Positions 33,842-44,279 of a DNA stretch of 64,000 nt are shown here, piece after piece. The first letter of the stretch is position 1. Every line of letters begins with the position of its first letter. The position numbers and the translations under genes were made by a program. The stretch is from assembly GCF_950295315.1 (NCBI RefSeq), contig NC_080176.1, positions 36,414,189 to 36,478,188 of the forward strand. The letters are read 5' to 3'. The notes under the pieces were generated by a model, which was given only the letters and a program-made list of their open reading frames with translations, was not told the DNA's origin and made no database searches. This DNA comes from Erinaceus europaeus (taxonomy: Eukaryota > Chordata > Mammalia > Eulipotyphla > Erinaceidae).

Positions 33842-34298
33842 TGTGACCCCAACAGGAGTTTGGGACTATTAGCATAGGAATAACGTCAGCCTGAGGCAGG
33901 ACACACAGAGAAGAGAAGGTATAAAGTACAGGACTTGGAGCAGGTCGCAGTCTTTGGCTGCTGCTTCTTCTCCTGGTCAGAAGCATCTCAGCAGAAATGC
34001 TCCAGGTATCCACCATGGCTACTTCTCCTGGGAACTGAACACATGTGACTCTGCTAGGTGGTAAACTTTTAGACCTCTCTACAGCCATGAGCAACCTTTA
34101 CCTCAGCTGATAATTGTTTATCTTATGGACTGAACTTTTGATAACTATACTCAGACTCTATGGACCTAGCATGCTCTTAATCCTTGATGATAATTGCTTA
34201 TTTTTACCTTTTACCTGTTTCACCCTAATAAACCTTGTATTGTTTAAACCCATTCCCAGCTCCCCGCTGTGAATCCTTTTATGCGCTGAAACCCCACA
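33842..34298 (+). mobile_element. LTR copy 2 (ERV, short U3), complete
   Basis: 457 bp from TGTGACCCC to CCCCACA, with inverted TGTG/CACA ends. TATAAA at 33920-33925 and AATAAA at 34227-34232. A polypurine-like stretch precedes it. It may be the 3' LTR of a provirus whose 5' LTR is 31145-31560. I could not find matching target-site duplications (AGATGT before copy 1, AACTCC after copy 2), so two separate insertions or later rearrangement are also possible. Confidence 0.78.
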
Positions 34299-34433
34299 AA
34301 CTCCTTTTAAGTTACATAACAATAGACTGGTGAAATTTCATTCTGACATTGTGTCCCCACTGGTAGGAAAAGGTTGTCAGACTCCACTAAGAAACTTCAA
34401 TCAAATTGGTATAAATGTAGTATGAAAAGGAAA

Positions 34434-34434
34434 G

Positions 34435-34467
<33 letters not shown>

Positions 34468-34568
34468 GAAGAACTAGAAGAGTGGAAGGAAGAGAAGTAT
34501 AGGAGTAGAAGTTGCCCTCTCTCCCTCCCTCTCCCTCTCTCCTCTCTCTCTTCTCCCTCTCTCCTCTT

Positions 34569-34599
<31 letters not shown>

Positions 34600-34605
34600 C
34601 CTTCC
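34434..34605. repeat. (GA)n and (CT)n simple repeats
   Basis: A (GA)n run at 34435-34462 and a long CT-rich run at 34517-34605 face each other about 55 bases apart, so they could form an inverted, cruciform-prone pair. Long apparent frames here are low complexity. Confidence 0.9.
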
Positions 34606-35626
34606 AAGCCAAGAAACTGAAACATCAGGACTGCCTTTAGATCACTTTCCCCCCTCCCTCTCACCCTGACAGAGAAGTAAACTGAACTACCCCAAAATGT
34701 CTGTCACCTTAACAGTAAAAAAATAATTTAAAAAGAGAAGTATGAAAAAGAAACACAGATCCCAGCAATCACTGGTTGCTTTTGGTGCCTGGGGAGTGTG
34801 GTGTCAAGTCCCTGGATTTCTCCACTGAGAATCCCTTCCATGATGTTTCTTCATTTCTGAGTGGAAGCAATTCTTGTGCTGTAAGAAGTGATTGACAAAC
34901 TAGAGTTCTCTACACAGGCTTGATACTGTTATTCCACTTTATTTCCCAAAAGTAGACACACAACATCCAGCACAGATCCCAACCTAGAAAGTAGGTTGTG
35001 TGGTACAAGAAAGGGGAGATGAGAGCACAAAGATGAGCACCTTGGGCAGGAAGCAGCTACTACCACCCCACCCACAACCATCTGCCCCACATCCATCACC
35101 CCCCCCCCCCCCCCACACACACACACACACACACAAGGGCTGTACACACATCCTGGAATCTGGAACTCCAGGCTTCTGTAATCAACTGTGGCTGCCAAGG
35201 TGAAGATTCCTTATTGTGGAGATAGGAAGGAGACAGGAAGCCATACAAAGAAGGATGTGCCTCTCCTGTCACCCTCTAGTGCCTCCCACTGGCAGAGGGG
35301 TACAGCTGGAAAAGTAGGCCAGGGAAGTCCAGTGAGAATGATTATAATGGACTCTGAAAAGACTTCCCAGTGAGCAGAACTGACTAACTCCCAGGCTCAA
35401 ACTTGCACTTATGTATGTGTGTGCTTTGTAAAGCAGAATCTACAGGAGCATGTCATTTCTTGCATGCCTTTTGGGCTACTGCTCAAGAGGACAATCTATC
35501 ATGATGCTGTAGACAGGAAGATGACATATTGCCAAGCCCCTGGGGAGAAGAGGATAAATTGTTCCTACTTGGTGAAGGCTAACCACTTGCAGACACCCAG
35601 CTCTGACTCCCCCATGACAACAGCAA
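34606..35626. other. No gene seen; contains a C-run/(CA)n tract
   Basis: Mixed sequence with a poly(C) run at 35099-35114 followed by (CA)n at 35115-35136. No conserved coding content was recognised. Confidence 0.6.
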
Positions 35627-35806
35627 GAGTAGGGGCTGGGCAATGGCACACCCAGCTGAGTGTACACATTACCACGTTCAAGCCCCCACTTCCACCTGCA
35701 GAGGGAAAGCTTCATAAGCAGGTCTGTAGGTGTCTATCTTTCTCTCTCTCTCTGTCTATCTCCTCTACTTTCAATTTCTGTCTGTACTATCAAATAAAAT
35801 TAGAAA
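35627..35806 (+). mobile_element. SINE B copy, sense
   Basis: 'GGGGCTGGGCAATGGCACACCCAGCTGAGTG' head, 'TTCAAGCCCCC', 'CCACCTGCAGAGGG', then the CT body and an AAATAAAATTAGAAA tail. The tail leads straight into the purine-rich microsatellite that follows. Confidence 0.85.
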
Positions 35807-36140
35807 GGAAAGAAAGAAGGAGAAAAGAAAGGAAAAAAGGAGGGAGGGAGGAAGGAAAGAAAGGAAGGCCAATAGAATCCAGCACTGAGGCCCAGTGCAA
35901 AAAGAAGGAGGAGGAGGAAGAGAAGGAGGAGTAGAAGGAGAAGAAGAGGAAAAAAGAAAGAAGGGAGGAAGGAAAGAAAAGAAAGAGAAAGAAAGAAAAA
36001 GAGAAGAAGGAAGGAAAGGGTAGGAAGGACAGGAGAGAGAGAGAGGAGGAAGGAAGGAAAGAAGGAAGAAAGGAAAGAAGGAGGGAAGGAAGGAAGGAAG
36101 GAAGGAAGGAAGGAAGGAAGGAAGAAAAAAAAGAAAAGGC
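35807..36140. repeat. Purine-rich (GGAA/GAAA)n microsatellite
   Basis: About 330 bases almost free of pyrimidines on the + strand, ending in a regular (GGAA)n/(GAAG)n block at 36074-36122. It appears to have expanded from the A-rich tail of the SINE B; a piece of SINE tail ('GGCCAATAGAATCCAGCACTGAGG') survives at 35867-35890. The long mirror-repeat purine tract could adopt triplex DNA. Confidence 0.95.
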
Positions 36141-37045
36141 TAGACTAGATGGAGCCAACATTACACTTCCAGCTCATCTTAACTGGCTTGCTCTCCTAAA
36201 TGCTGTGCATTCTCTTTCTTTCTGGAACAGGTGGCATCATCCTAAAACAGAATTCACTCCTGAGCCCTGTAACAAAACAGAGCAATACTGACTTCAGCTT
36301 TTACTCCACTTCCTGCCTCTTTCCACACACCCATTCCCCTTAGTCTACTAGGAATATGATATGCTTACCTCTGGCTTCAGGATTCCTGAATAGCTCAGTC
36401 CCACCTTATAACAGGGTCTCTTCTGGGTAGAATGTTGTGCTACAGATAGTTCCTTACTCCATACTCCTGCTAAATTATCATTCTCTATTTCTCAAAGCTT
36501 GGTATCTCAAAAGACAGGGAAAAGAGGAGTACCATAATTTGATGCCCAACAGAAATTGGGGGTGGAGTATTTCTTCGAGTCATAGGCACAACTATGAGCT
36601 AAGCATTAACATAACAATGCATAGCAGTTCTATGGCAAACAAATTCTGATACTCTTATTGCCTGAGTCCAAAAATTGGTGGGTGTTGTGCTTCTGCCAGA
36701 GCAGCTGGCATCTGCAGTCACTGTCGGCATAGAATGGACAAGGTCAGTCCTCTGCAGGAAGAGAGCACTTCAGAGCTGTAAACATGGGCCAGCAGCTCTG
36801 CCAAATATGATCAGGAAATGAGTGACTTTTGAGTATCAGGAGCCCCAAGTGCCTACAGAGTGTGGACCCACTGTAGCCTGAGAATTGAATATGTCTTGTC
36901 CTTTTTGTAATGATTTATTTATGCCAGGAAAGAGGGAAGAGGCAATATAGCAGACCCCTGCATTATCTAGCATATGAGGTCCCAGATCAAACATGATCAC
37001 AAATACAAGTTTTGCATTCTACCCACTGAGAAACCTTGCCCCCCC
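36141..37045. other. No recognisable gene
   Basis: Unique-looking sequence. I saw no exon, RNA gene or clear repeat. Confidence 0.55.
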
Positions 37046-37049
37046 CACA

Positions 37050-37243
37050 CTGAACTGGTGATTTCTTTGATTGTTTGATAGAGGCAGAAAGAAATTGAGA
37101 GGGAAGGAGGTGATAAGAAGAAAGATAGACACCTGAAGCACTGCTCCTGAAACTTTCCCTCTGCAGGTGGGAGCCTATGGCTTGCACCCAGGTCCAAAGT
37201 TTGCTAGCATGTGGCTTAACCAGATGTGCCACCACCCAGCCAC
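37050..37243 (-). mobile_element. SINE B copy, antisense
   Basis: 'GATAGAGGCAGAAAGAAATTGAGAGG', 'CCCTCTGCAGGTGGGAGCC' and 'GTGCCACCACCCAGCC' give a complete antisense B copy. Confidence 0.87.
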
Positions 37244-37255
37244 TGCTAGGCTAGT

Positions 37256-37705
37256 TTTTATTTATATTTATAAATAAATATTTGTTATTAATAACAAGTT
37301 ACAAGATTGCAATATATAGTTCCATACCACACCCACCACCAAAGTTCTATATCCCCACCTTTCCACCTCCCAAAGATCACTGCCATCATTCTTACAAGTC
37401 TTAGAAACAGCTTGCTTGTTTCTGTTTTATTTATTTATTTATTGCAAGTTCATATGAATCTGATCTCTAGATTCCACGTATGAGTGAAACCATCTGGTAA
37501 TTGTCTTTCATCTCTTTATTTATTTTGCTAAGCATAATCACCTCCAGTGACATTTTGTCCCAAAGGGCACAATATCACCTTTTTAGATTGCAGAGTAGTA
37601 TTCCATGGAATATATATATCCTACAACTTCTTTAGCCAGTCATCTGTTGGTGGGTATTTAGGAAGTTTCCATTCTTTGGGTATTGTGAACAATGAATAAG
37701 CTGGT
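37256..37705 (-). mobile_element. Old 5'-truncated L1, antisense
   Basis: The right part is the reverse of the ORF2 end ('AGTAGTATTCCATGG', 'GCCAGTCATCTGTTGGTGGG'). The left part is a 3' UTR with 'CCACACCCACCACCAAAGTTC', which is the same module that ends the R4 elements. An A-run at 37708-37722 follows it. Confidence 0.75.
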
Positions 37706-37875
37706 TAAAAAAAAAAAAAAAACACGCTATCAACATTGTGACTGGCAGAAGGATGATGCTCTGTATGGATTCTAGAATCTAGGGGAGGGAGCCATCAAAT
37801 AAATATTTCAGTGCTTAGTCTGTGCTGCAAATACTATGTTTGGCAGGTCACTGAGTTAAACAAAAGCCAATACAG

Positions 37876-38185
37876 GGGAGTCGAGCGGTAGCTCAGCAGG
37901 TTAGGTGCACAAAGCACAAGGATGGGCATAAGGATCCTGGTTTGAGTCCCTGACTCCCCACCTGCAGGGGAGTCGATTCACAAGTGGTGAAGCAGGTATG
38001 CAGGTGTCTCCCCCTCTCTGTGTCCCCTTCTCTCTCAATTTCTCTCTGTCCTATCCAACGACAGCAACAACAATAATAACCACAACAATGATAAAACAAC
38101 AAGGGCAATAAAAGGGGGAAAAAGGGTCTCCAGGAGCAGGAGCAGTGGATTCATGGTGCAGGCACCAAGCCCCAGTAATAACCCT
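37876..38185 (+). mobile_element. SINE A2 copy, sense
   Basis: 'GGGGAGTCGAGCGGTAGCTCAGC' head, 'GGTTTGAGTCCC' B box, 'CACCTGCAGGGGAGTCG', CAA/TAA repeats and the 'GTCTCCAGGAGCAGGAGCAGTGG' tail (with a 6-base duplication), but no final A-run. Confidence 0.92.
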
Positions 38186-39330
38186 AAGCTGACACACTTG
38201 ACTCAGCACACTTGACTCTGCTTACCAGGTCAGAGGTAAGTATATTTTAGATTCACTCTTGGTTAATCTTGATAAGCATTTCCCAAGGTAGATTTATCCA
38301 TCAGCCTTTTATGACTTTGATGACTGGGGATCAGTCTCTCAAGCCTAATTTGCCTTGGGGATGTCATGATGCTGAGTATCTAAACTTGAACAGCTAAGCA
38401 TTTGGAACATGGTGACCCCACCAACATCCAAGCACCTACGTGTGCCAGGCTGAGAAGATGGCTAGTCCCTCATAAAGCATCTTGATTATGAGAGGTCATT
38501 TAACTCATTCCTCAGCTGGCCCAGGTAGCTTGTCAAAGTCATGCCTTCACTGCAAGATGCAAGACTTTAAATATGCAAAACTCAGATAGGAGCAGAGGCA
38601 TAACACAGAGTTCACATGCCCAGTCTGGGTGGATGGAAAGGCCAGCTGTTTCCAACACATGTTTTACTTAACAGGTCTCATAAATAGAAACAAGAATGCA
38701 CTTCCACTACAGACAGACGACAGGTCTCAAACAGCTTGTAGGGGACAAATGTAACCATGAGCTGGAGAACTGCACCAGCTAGCATTGTAACACCCAGGAA
38801 AGCAGAGAATGGCCCACTCAGAAGAAAAACAAGAAGTAATGGAAGATTGGAAACTTGAAGTGTCGGCATAATGCTCTTCCCACAAAGTCTCGAGTATCTG
38901 AAAGGAGAGAACTGTTATGATTCTGATGGTCTATGGCTTCCAGGTTTTCAGTCTGTGCTGCTGACTTGGAGATAGCTGGTTGCCCTGCGCTGCCATGCTG
39001 TACACTGAGCTCGCATGATTTAAACCAGCTGGCCAGGGAGGACATGGCTTGCTGTTATGTGCCAAGATGAAAGTGCTGGCTGCCTGAGTCTGCTTGGTAA
39101 TTAGACCCTTTATTTCAGCTCTCAAAAGTAAAGCCAGGCCCGGTAGCTTTCTTTGATGGTAAAATATTCCCATCTTCTTCCAGACACCAATACTGATCTA
39201 AGAAGAATGTTTATAAGAACAAAAGTATAAAATATGAGTATCAGAGATAACTTGTAGATAGCACATGCCAATCATCCAATGGGTACACAAGACCCCTGGA
39301 TGCCTTGTGGCCATGGATTTCAAGAAAAGG
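38186..39330. other. No recognisable gene
   Basis: Unique-looking sequence of mixed composition. No gene, RNA gene or interspersed repeat was recognised. Confidence 0.55.
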
Positions 39331-39332
39331 AA

Positions 39333-39505
39333 ACTTACAGGCTGGGGACAAAGCATAATGGTTATGCAAAATACTTTCATGCTTGGGGCTCTGAGAACCC
39401 AGGTTCAATCCCCAGTACCACCATAAGCCAGGGCAGAGCAGTGCCCTGGTTTCTCTTGCTTTTTTTCTTTCTGTATCCCTCTCATTAAAATGAACAAAAT
39501 ATATT
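39333..39505 (+). mobile_element. SINE C copy, sense
   Basis: Clean sense C element: 'GGGGACAAAGCATAATGGTTATGC' (A box), 'CCCAGGTTCAATCCCC' (B box), 'ACCACCATAAGCCAGGGCAGAGC' and a T-rich then A-rich tail. Confidence 0.9.
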
Positions 39506-39534
39506 TTAAAAGGAAACTTCAAAAATAAACTATG

Positions 39535-39770
39535 CTAAAAGACCCAGGTTCAAGTACCCTGCCACCACATAGGCATATCATGCAAAGGAGAAGCTTCAAG
39601 AGCAGTGAAGCAATACTGTGGTGTCTCTCTCTCCTTTCTCTCTCTTGCCCTCTCTTCTTTGTCTTTCACTCTGTATCTTAAAAAATTTTTGAAAGGTTCT
39701 ACTGGAATTGTGAAAGTGCAAAGCCCAAGCAAAAACACTTGCAGGGAAAAAAAAAAAAAAAAGCAAAAAC
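39535..39770 (+). mobile_element. SINE D copy, sense, 5'-truncated
   Basis: Begins near the B box ('AGACCCAGGTTCAAGTACC') and continues with 'GAGAAGCTTCAAGAGCAGTGAAGC', a CT body and the D-type end ('TCTACTGGAATTGTGAAAGTGC'), then an A-run at 39748-39763. Confidence 0.7.
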
Positions 39771-39839
39771 CATATTAAATATATTTTTATTTGGTTAGGA
39801 AGAAAAACTTTTTTTTTATATTACTTACCTCTTTTTTTT

Positions 39840-40017
39840 TTAAACTTTTTTTCTAAGTATTTTATTTTGAGAGAGATATATAGAGAGAAAGACACAGAGA
39901 GAGAAACACCAGAGCACTACTCAGCTCTGGTTTATGGTGGTGCGGGGGATTGAACCTGGGACTTCGGAGCCTCAGGCATGACAGTCTCTTTGCATAACCA
40001 TTATGCTATCTACCCCT
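39840..40017 (-). mobile_element. SINE C copy, antisense, well preserved
   Basis: T-rich end, GA-rich body, 'CAGAGCACTACTCAGCTCTGG', 'GGGGATTGAACCTGGG' and 'ATAACCATTATGCTATCTACCCC'. On the - strand the A and B boxes are intact. Confidence 0.92.
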
Positions 40018-40049
40018 GCTAGAAAAATGTTCCTTTAAACATATATTAA

Positions 40050-40050
<1 letters not shown>

Positions 40051-40085
<35 letters not shown>
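40051..40085. repeat. (AT)n microsatellite
   Basis: About 17 AT units. The following 40086-40480 shows no gene or clear repeat. Confidence 0.97.
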
Positions 40086-40087
<2 letters not shown>

Positions 40088-40481
40088 TAGATATATAAAT
40101 TATATATTTTAAGATTTTTTTTTCCTTCCTTTTAAAGTATCCTTGAAGTCCCTGGTATTGCAATATGTCAGGGTTCTTTTCATTCATATTTTAGTTTATG
40201 TGGGGAAGCATACAGAAATTCAGTTAATTCTGTATGATTCTGTCTCAAACCAAGCATGGTGATTTTTTTTTGCACCCAATGTGGTCATAACATCTAAATT
40301 TCCCAGTATGAGCAGAAAATATGTATCACCTGGACCAAGGCTACAGTTAGAGTACTTCTATGGGCTCTTACATTTAATATTCTAAGAAGCATTTTTAGAT
40401 GGGTGATGACAGCAAATTGAATTAAAGTTTGATTGAGTATGTGCATCAGTGATAATCATTTTAAAGCAGGGAATTTTCTTT

Positions 40482-40822
40482 ACTTTTTTTTTTCCTCCAG
40501 GGTTCTTGCTGGGGCTCAGTGCTGACACTACAAATCTACTGCTCCTGGTGGCTGTCTTTTCTCTTTTTTTTCTTTTCTTTCCTTTCCTTTTCTCTTATTT
40601 TCTTTCTTTTTTAATTATTATAGGATAAGACAGAGAGAAGCTAAGAAAGGAAGGGGAGATAGAGGGGAAGAGAGTGATAGATACCTGTAGACCTGCTTCA
40701 CTGCTCATGAAGTGTCCCCCACCCCTGCAGGTGGTGAGTGAGGGCTTGAACCTAGATCCTTGCATGGGTCCTTGCACTTTGTACTATGTGGGCTTAACTG
40801 TGTGCACTACCACCTCATGCTG
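40482..40822 (-). mobile_element. SINE A2 copy, antisense
   Basis: T-run, 'TTTCCTCCAGGGTTCTTGCTGGGGC', a pyrimidine-rich body with TTTTC repeats in place of TTG/TTA, and 'CCTGCAGGTGGTGAGTG' up to 'CTACCACCTCATGC'. Confidence 0.88.
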
Positions 40823-41021
40823 GCAGAGAATTTTCATATATTTTTTTTATTTTTCAGATCATATGTGTGATGGGAATTTAACCCAGGGCTTCCTACATGT
40901 GAGAATGCACCCTACTACTGAGCTACATCCACTCCATGGATGGCAAACTTTTTTTTCAGTAATTACTAAAAAAAAAAAAATGTGTTGCAAAACAAGCATA
41001 TAAAAACAAGAAAAAATAGCA

Positions 41022-41222
41022 TTGGGAGCTGGGCAACAGAACACCTGGTTGAGCACACAAGTTATAATGTGCAAAGAGTCTGGTTTCAAGCCCCCAACCC
41101 CCACCCTGCAGGAGGGATGTTTCACAAGCAGTGAAGCAATGCTACCAATGTCTTTCTTTCTCTGTCTCTCCATTCCCTCTTGAATTCTTTGTCTCTATCC
41201 AAAATACATCAGTGAAACAGAA
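41022..41222 (+). mobile_element. SINE B copy, sense
   Basis: 'GGGAGCTGGGCAACAGAACACCTGGTTGAGC' head, 'TGGTTTCAAGCCCCC' B box, 'CCTGCAGGAGGG' and the CT body. The interval 41223-41869 holds no recognised gene. Confidence 0.87.
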
Positions 41223-41869
41223 AAAAGTACCACTGCACAAGGGATATAATCCAATAGTTAAGTGCCTGCCTAGCAAATATAAGACACTGGACTTGGTCCC
41301 CTGCACTCAAACAACAAAATAGTCAATAATAACCATACCCTTAGCCTTCTGAAAGCAAGTATTCAACCTAATGGTAGAGCTAAGTTCATCTTCCACAATC
41401 AATCTCTATCTCAAAGTGCTCAGGTGCCTGTCTGCCCTTTATTCCCAAAGCTGCTCAGCCAGAGTCCCAAAGCCAATGTCAACATTCGGTAGGCCAGCCT
41501 CAGTCTGGGGCACAACTGATCAACCATAAGAGATTCAAGGTCTCCAAGGAGGCCTCTGCCCAGGAACTCTTTTTCCCAGTTTGGTGTCTAGAACCAGAAT
41601 TCAGAAAACATTGCTTTTTATTCCACAGTTAAATCTGGCTGGATGTACATATTCCTTTCCTTAAACTCATTCACATTAAGGTATAGATAAAAGTTGTTTG
41701 ATCTTTCCACAAGGTGACAGGGGCCACCCCCGACTCTAGGCATGTGGGCTAGGAAAGCAGAGTGCTATGAAAAAAAGAGCTCATTCAGGAATCAGTCATT
41801 TGAATATGAAAGCATCTTTACCTGGGAAAGCTGGACTGGAATACAAATGTCATTATCACCAACAATGGG

Positions 41870-42063
41870 GTTTTTGTTTGTTATTGGATAGAGGTAGAAA
41901 GAAATCAAGAGGGGAGGGGGATCTGCAGAAGCAGAGGAAGAGAGAGAAAGAGAAATACCTGCAGCACTGCTTTCCTCCTCCTGGTGGGGACAAGGATCTG
42001 GCTTGAACCCAGATCCTTGTACAATGTAATATATGCACTTAAGTAAGTGTGCCACTTGCCATC
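41870..42063 (-). mobile_element. SINE B copy, antisense
   Basis: 'GGATAGAGGTAGAAAGAAATCAAGAGG', 'CCTGCAGCACTGC', 'CTTGAACCCAGATCCTTGTACAATG' and 'GTGCCACTTGCCATCC' in the antisense B order. Confidence 0.85.
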
Positions 42064-42147
42064 CTCATTATTTTTTCCTACCTTTGTCTTAAGTGGCACC
42101 AACTCTTCCCTATGTTTCTTTCTCTTCTTTTTTTCTTTTTTTCTGTT

Positions 42148-42272
42148 TTTTTTTTTTTTACAAGAGCACTCCTTAGTGCTCAGTTCTGGCATATGGGGGA
42201 ATGAACCTGGGACCTGAGAGCCTCAGGCATGAAAGTGTCTTTGCATAACCATTATGCTATACCCTCACCCTT
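42148..42272 (-). mobile_element. SINE C copy, antisense
   Basis: T-run, 'AGAGCACTCCTTAGTGCTCAGTTCTGG', 'GGAATGAACCTGGGACC' and 'ATAACCATTATGCTATACCC'. From 42273 to 43284 I recognise nothing else apart from a short C-run at 42541-42555 and a (CTC)n-rich tract near 43213-43270. Confidence 0.88.
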
Positions 42273-43284
42273 TGCTCATGTTTCTTAACTGGTAAATTTT
42301 ATTTAAAAATAGCAATGAGCCTATCTGGCCTGCTTGTCCTGTTCCATGTGAGCATTTCTCACTGTTTCAAGAAAGAACACATAGTCTACACACAGTTTTT
42401 ATGTCTGGCTGTGACATGACTTTGGGGTTATTGAATCCCAAATCGATTAAATCCCTTATTTTTAAGAAAGAGTCACTTAGTATATTCATTAAATAAAAAT
42501 ATTTATTGCTTTTCAGATGGTTTTACAATGACAATTCTTCCCCTCCCCCCCCCCAGTTCTGTGCTGCTCCAAAAGCTTCTGGCACATTTTGATTTTGCAA
42601 GATGCTTTTCTAATTTCTTCTACCTTAGAGACTTCCGTAGGAAGTGTACAAGAAGAGGAGGAAGAAAGAAAAGAAAACAATGACTGTTCATTTCGGTTTC
42701 CAAAATTGGAATGAGCATCATTCAATGAGTTTTAAAAATAGTAAATTCCCATTGACACTGAATTTGGTCTTTACTGATCTTTACTGAAAGAATTGATGAA
42801 TTTACATTTGGTCTGAAATCTGTCTAAAACCCACCTGGCTAGGTTTGGAGGTATCTTAACAGTCATTAATACTCTTAGCTCTGAAGAGAATACATCGTGA
42901 CAATTGCTTTATTCTTGATCCTTATTTGGATTAAATGATTACAATAACATCAGATATTAAAATCTCACAGTTCATTGGAACATTCATTCTATCCTGTCTC
43001 TATTTTTTTTCTCCCAGGGTTTTTTGGGGGCTTCACATTTAACGATTCCACTACTGCAAGCTTTATTCCTCCTTTATTCTGACAGAGGGTGAAGGTGCCA
43101 CAGAGCTACTCCAGTGCTCATGAGTCTTCCCCTGTGCTCCTCCCATGTGATGGCCATAGGTTCAAGCCAGGTCCTGAAGTATATGCTCTATCAAGTCAGC
43201 TGTGTCTTGGCTCCTCCTCCTCCTCCTTCTTATATTTCTTCTCCTTCCCCTTCCCCTCCTCCTCCTTCTCCTTTTTTAAATTTA

Positions 43285-43402
43285 ATTTTACCAGAGCACT
43301 GCTTAGCTTTGGTTTATAGTGGTGCAGTGTTTGAACCTGGGACTTTGAAGCCTCAGGTATGAGAGTCTCTTTGCATAACCATTATGCTATCTAACTCCAC
43401 CC
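43285..43402 (-). mobile_element. SINE C copy, antisense
   Basis: 'ACCAGAGCACTGCTTAGCTTTGG', 'GTGTTTGAACCTGGGAC' and 'ATAACCATTATGCTATCTAACTCC'. It follows a (CCT)n/(TTC)n tract. Confidence 0.9.
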
Positions 43403-43499
43403 TAATTTTATCTTAATGAGTGAAAGATACAAAGAGAAAGACCAGAGCACTGCTCAGCTCTGGTTTATGGTGATGCAGGGAACTGAGGCTGAGACCTTG

Positions 43500-43993
43500 T
43501 GCCGGGATAGCCTGAGGGTGCTTCTTCCCGAGCAAGTGCTCTCTGGGTTGGAGAGAACTCAACTGGAGCCAATCTAGGCTGCTGCTTGGGAGAGGGATCA
43601 GGAACTCATGCCAAGCTAACATCGCAGGAGATACACTCTGGAATTCTTGGAGCCGGAAAGCAATTCCAAGTGTTTATGCTCAGAAAAGCAGCTTGTATAT
43701 ATACTTGCCAAGTAGGGTGGAAACAGGATGTGATGTAGAGAGGGTGGAGCAAAAAGAGATTGGTGAAAATCAGAGTGTGACAAAGAGAGGGGGCGGAGCA
43801 AAAAGAGAGTATGAACCATCGGGATTAAACCAATGCCCTGGAGGCAGGGTAGTGTTTAGTTAACAGTGGTTTATGTAAATAGACCACAGCTTTAAATGGG
43901 ATCAAACCAATGCCCTGCAGGCATGCCAGTGCTTAGTTAAGCAGGATTAGAGACAGAAGCTTTAAGCTGGGGGAGCTGGCATGCTACCCAACA
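43500..43993 (-). mobile_element. Solo LTR inside SINE C, antisense
   Basis: 494 bp, TG...CA on the - strand (TGTTGGGTAGC to ATCCCGGCA), flanked by CCTTG (43495-43499 and 43994-43998; six bases if the adjacent A is counted). A TATATATA box on the - strand lies at 43696-43703. The U3 side holds two diverged direct repeats: GG(G)AT(T/C)AAACCAATGCCCT units near 43821 and 43898, and GCGGAGCAAAAAGAGA or GTGGAGCAAAAAGAGA near 43744 and 43793, resembling duplicated enhancers. Probably the same broad class as the LTR in the RBBP8 intron. Confidence 0.85.
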
Positions 43994-44016
43994 CCTTGGA
44001 GCATCAGGCATGAAAG

Positions 44017-44227
44017 ACCTTTTTTTTTTAACATTTTTAAAAATTTATTAATAAAATGGAAATATTGACAAGACTATAGGGTGAAAGGGGTACAATTCCA
44101 CACAATTCCCATCAAAAGAGTTTCATATCCAATTCCCTCCCTTGAAAGCTTTCCTATTCTTCATCCCTCTGGGAGCATGGACTTGGTCATTCTGGGTGCA
44201 GAAAGTGGAAGGTCTGGCTTCTGTAAT
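44017..44227 (-). mobile_element. 5'-truncated R4 copy inside SINE C, antisense
   Basis: The T-run at 44020-44029 is its poly(A). 'GGGGTACAATTCCACACAATTCCC' and 'TCTGGGAGCATGG' are the R4 3' module in reverse. Flanked by AGGCATGAAAG at 44006-44016 and 44228-44238. Confidence 0.9.
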
Positions 44228-44279
44228 AGGCATGAAAGTCTTTTGCATAACCAAAATGCTGACTCCCCAGCCCTTCCTC

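Larger units (their letters stand above)
43430..44275 (-). mobile_element. SINE C copy split into three pieces
   Basis: The pieces are 43430-43499, 43994-44016 and 44228-44275. Put in order they follow one antisense C element: 'CAGAGCACTGCTCAGCTCTGG', then 'GAGACCTTG|GAGCATCAGGCATGAAAG', then 'TCTTTTGCATAACC'. The first gap is an LTR, the second a truncated R4 copy, each with its own target-site duplication. Confidence 0.9.

Noticed and set aside
31145..34298. Complete provirus with two LTRs
   Set aside because: No shared target-site duplication, no coding remnants between, and the upstream LTR is not continued after the L1; kept as two LTR copies with a possible link.
34397..34664. Protein-coding frames rich in Arg/Glu or Ser/Leu
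   Set aside because: They are translations of (GA)n and (CT)n simple repeats on the two strands.
35790..36161. Long Ser/Phe/Leu-rich frame on the - strand
   Set aside because: It is the translation of the purine-rich microsatellite; no codon signal or splice context.
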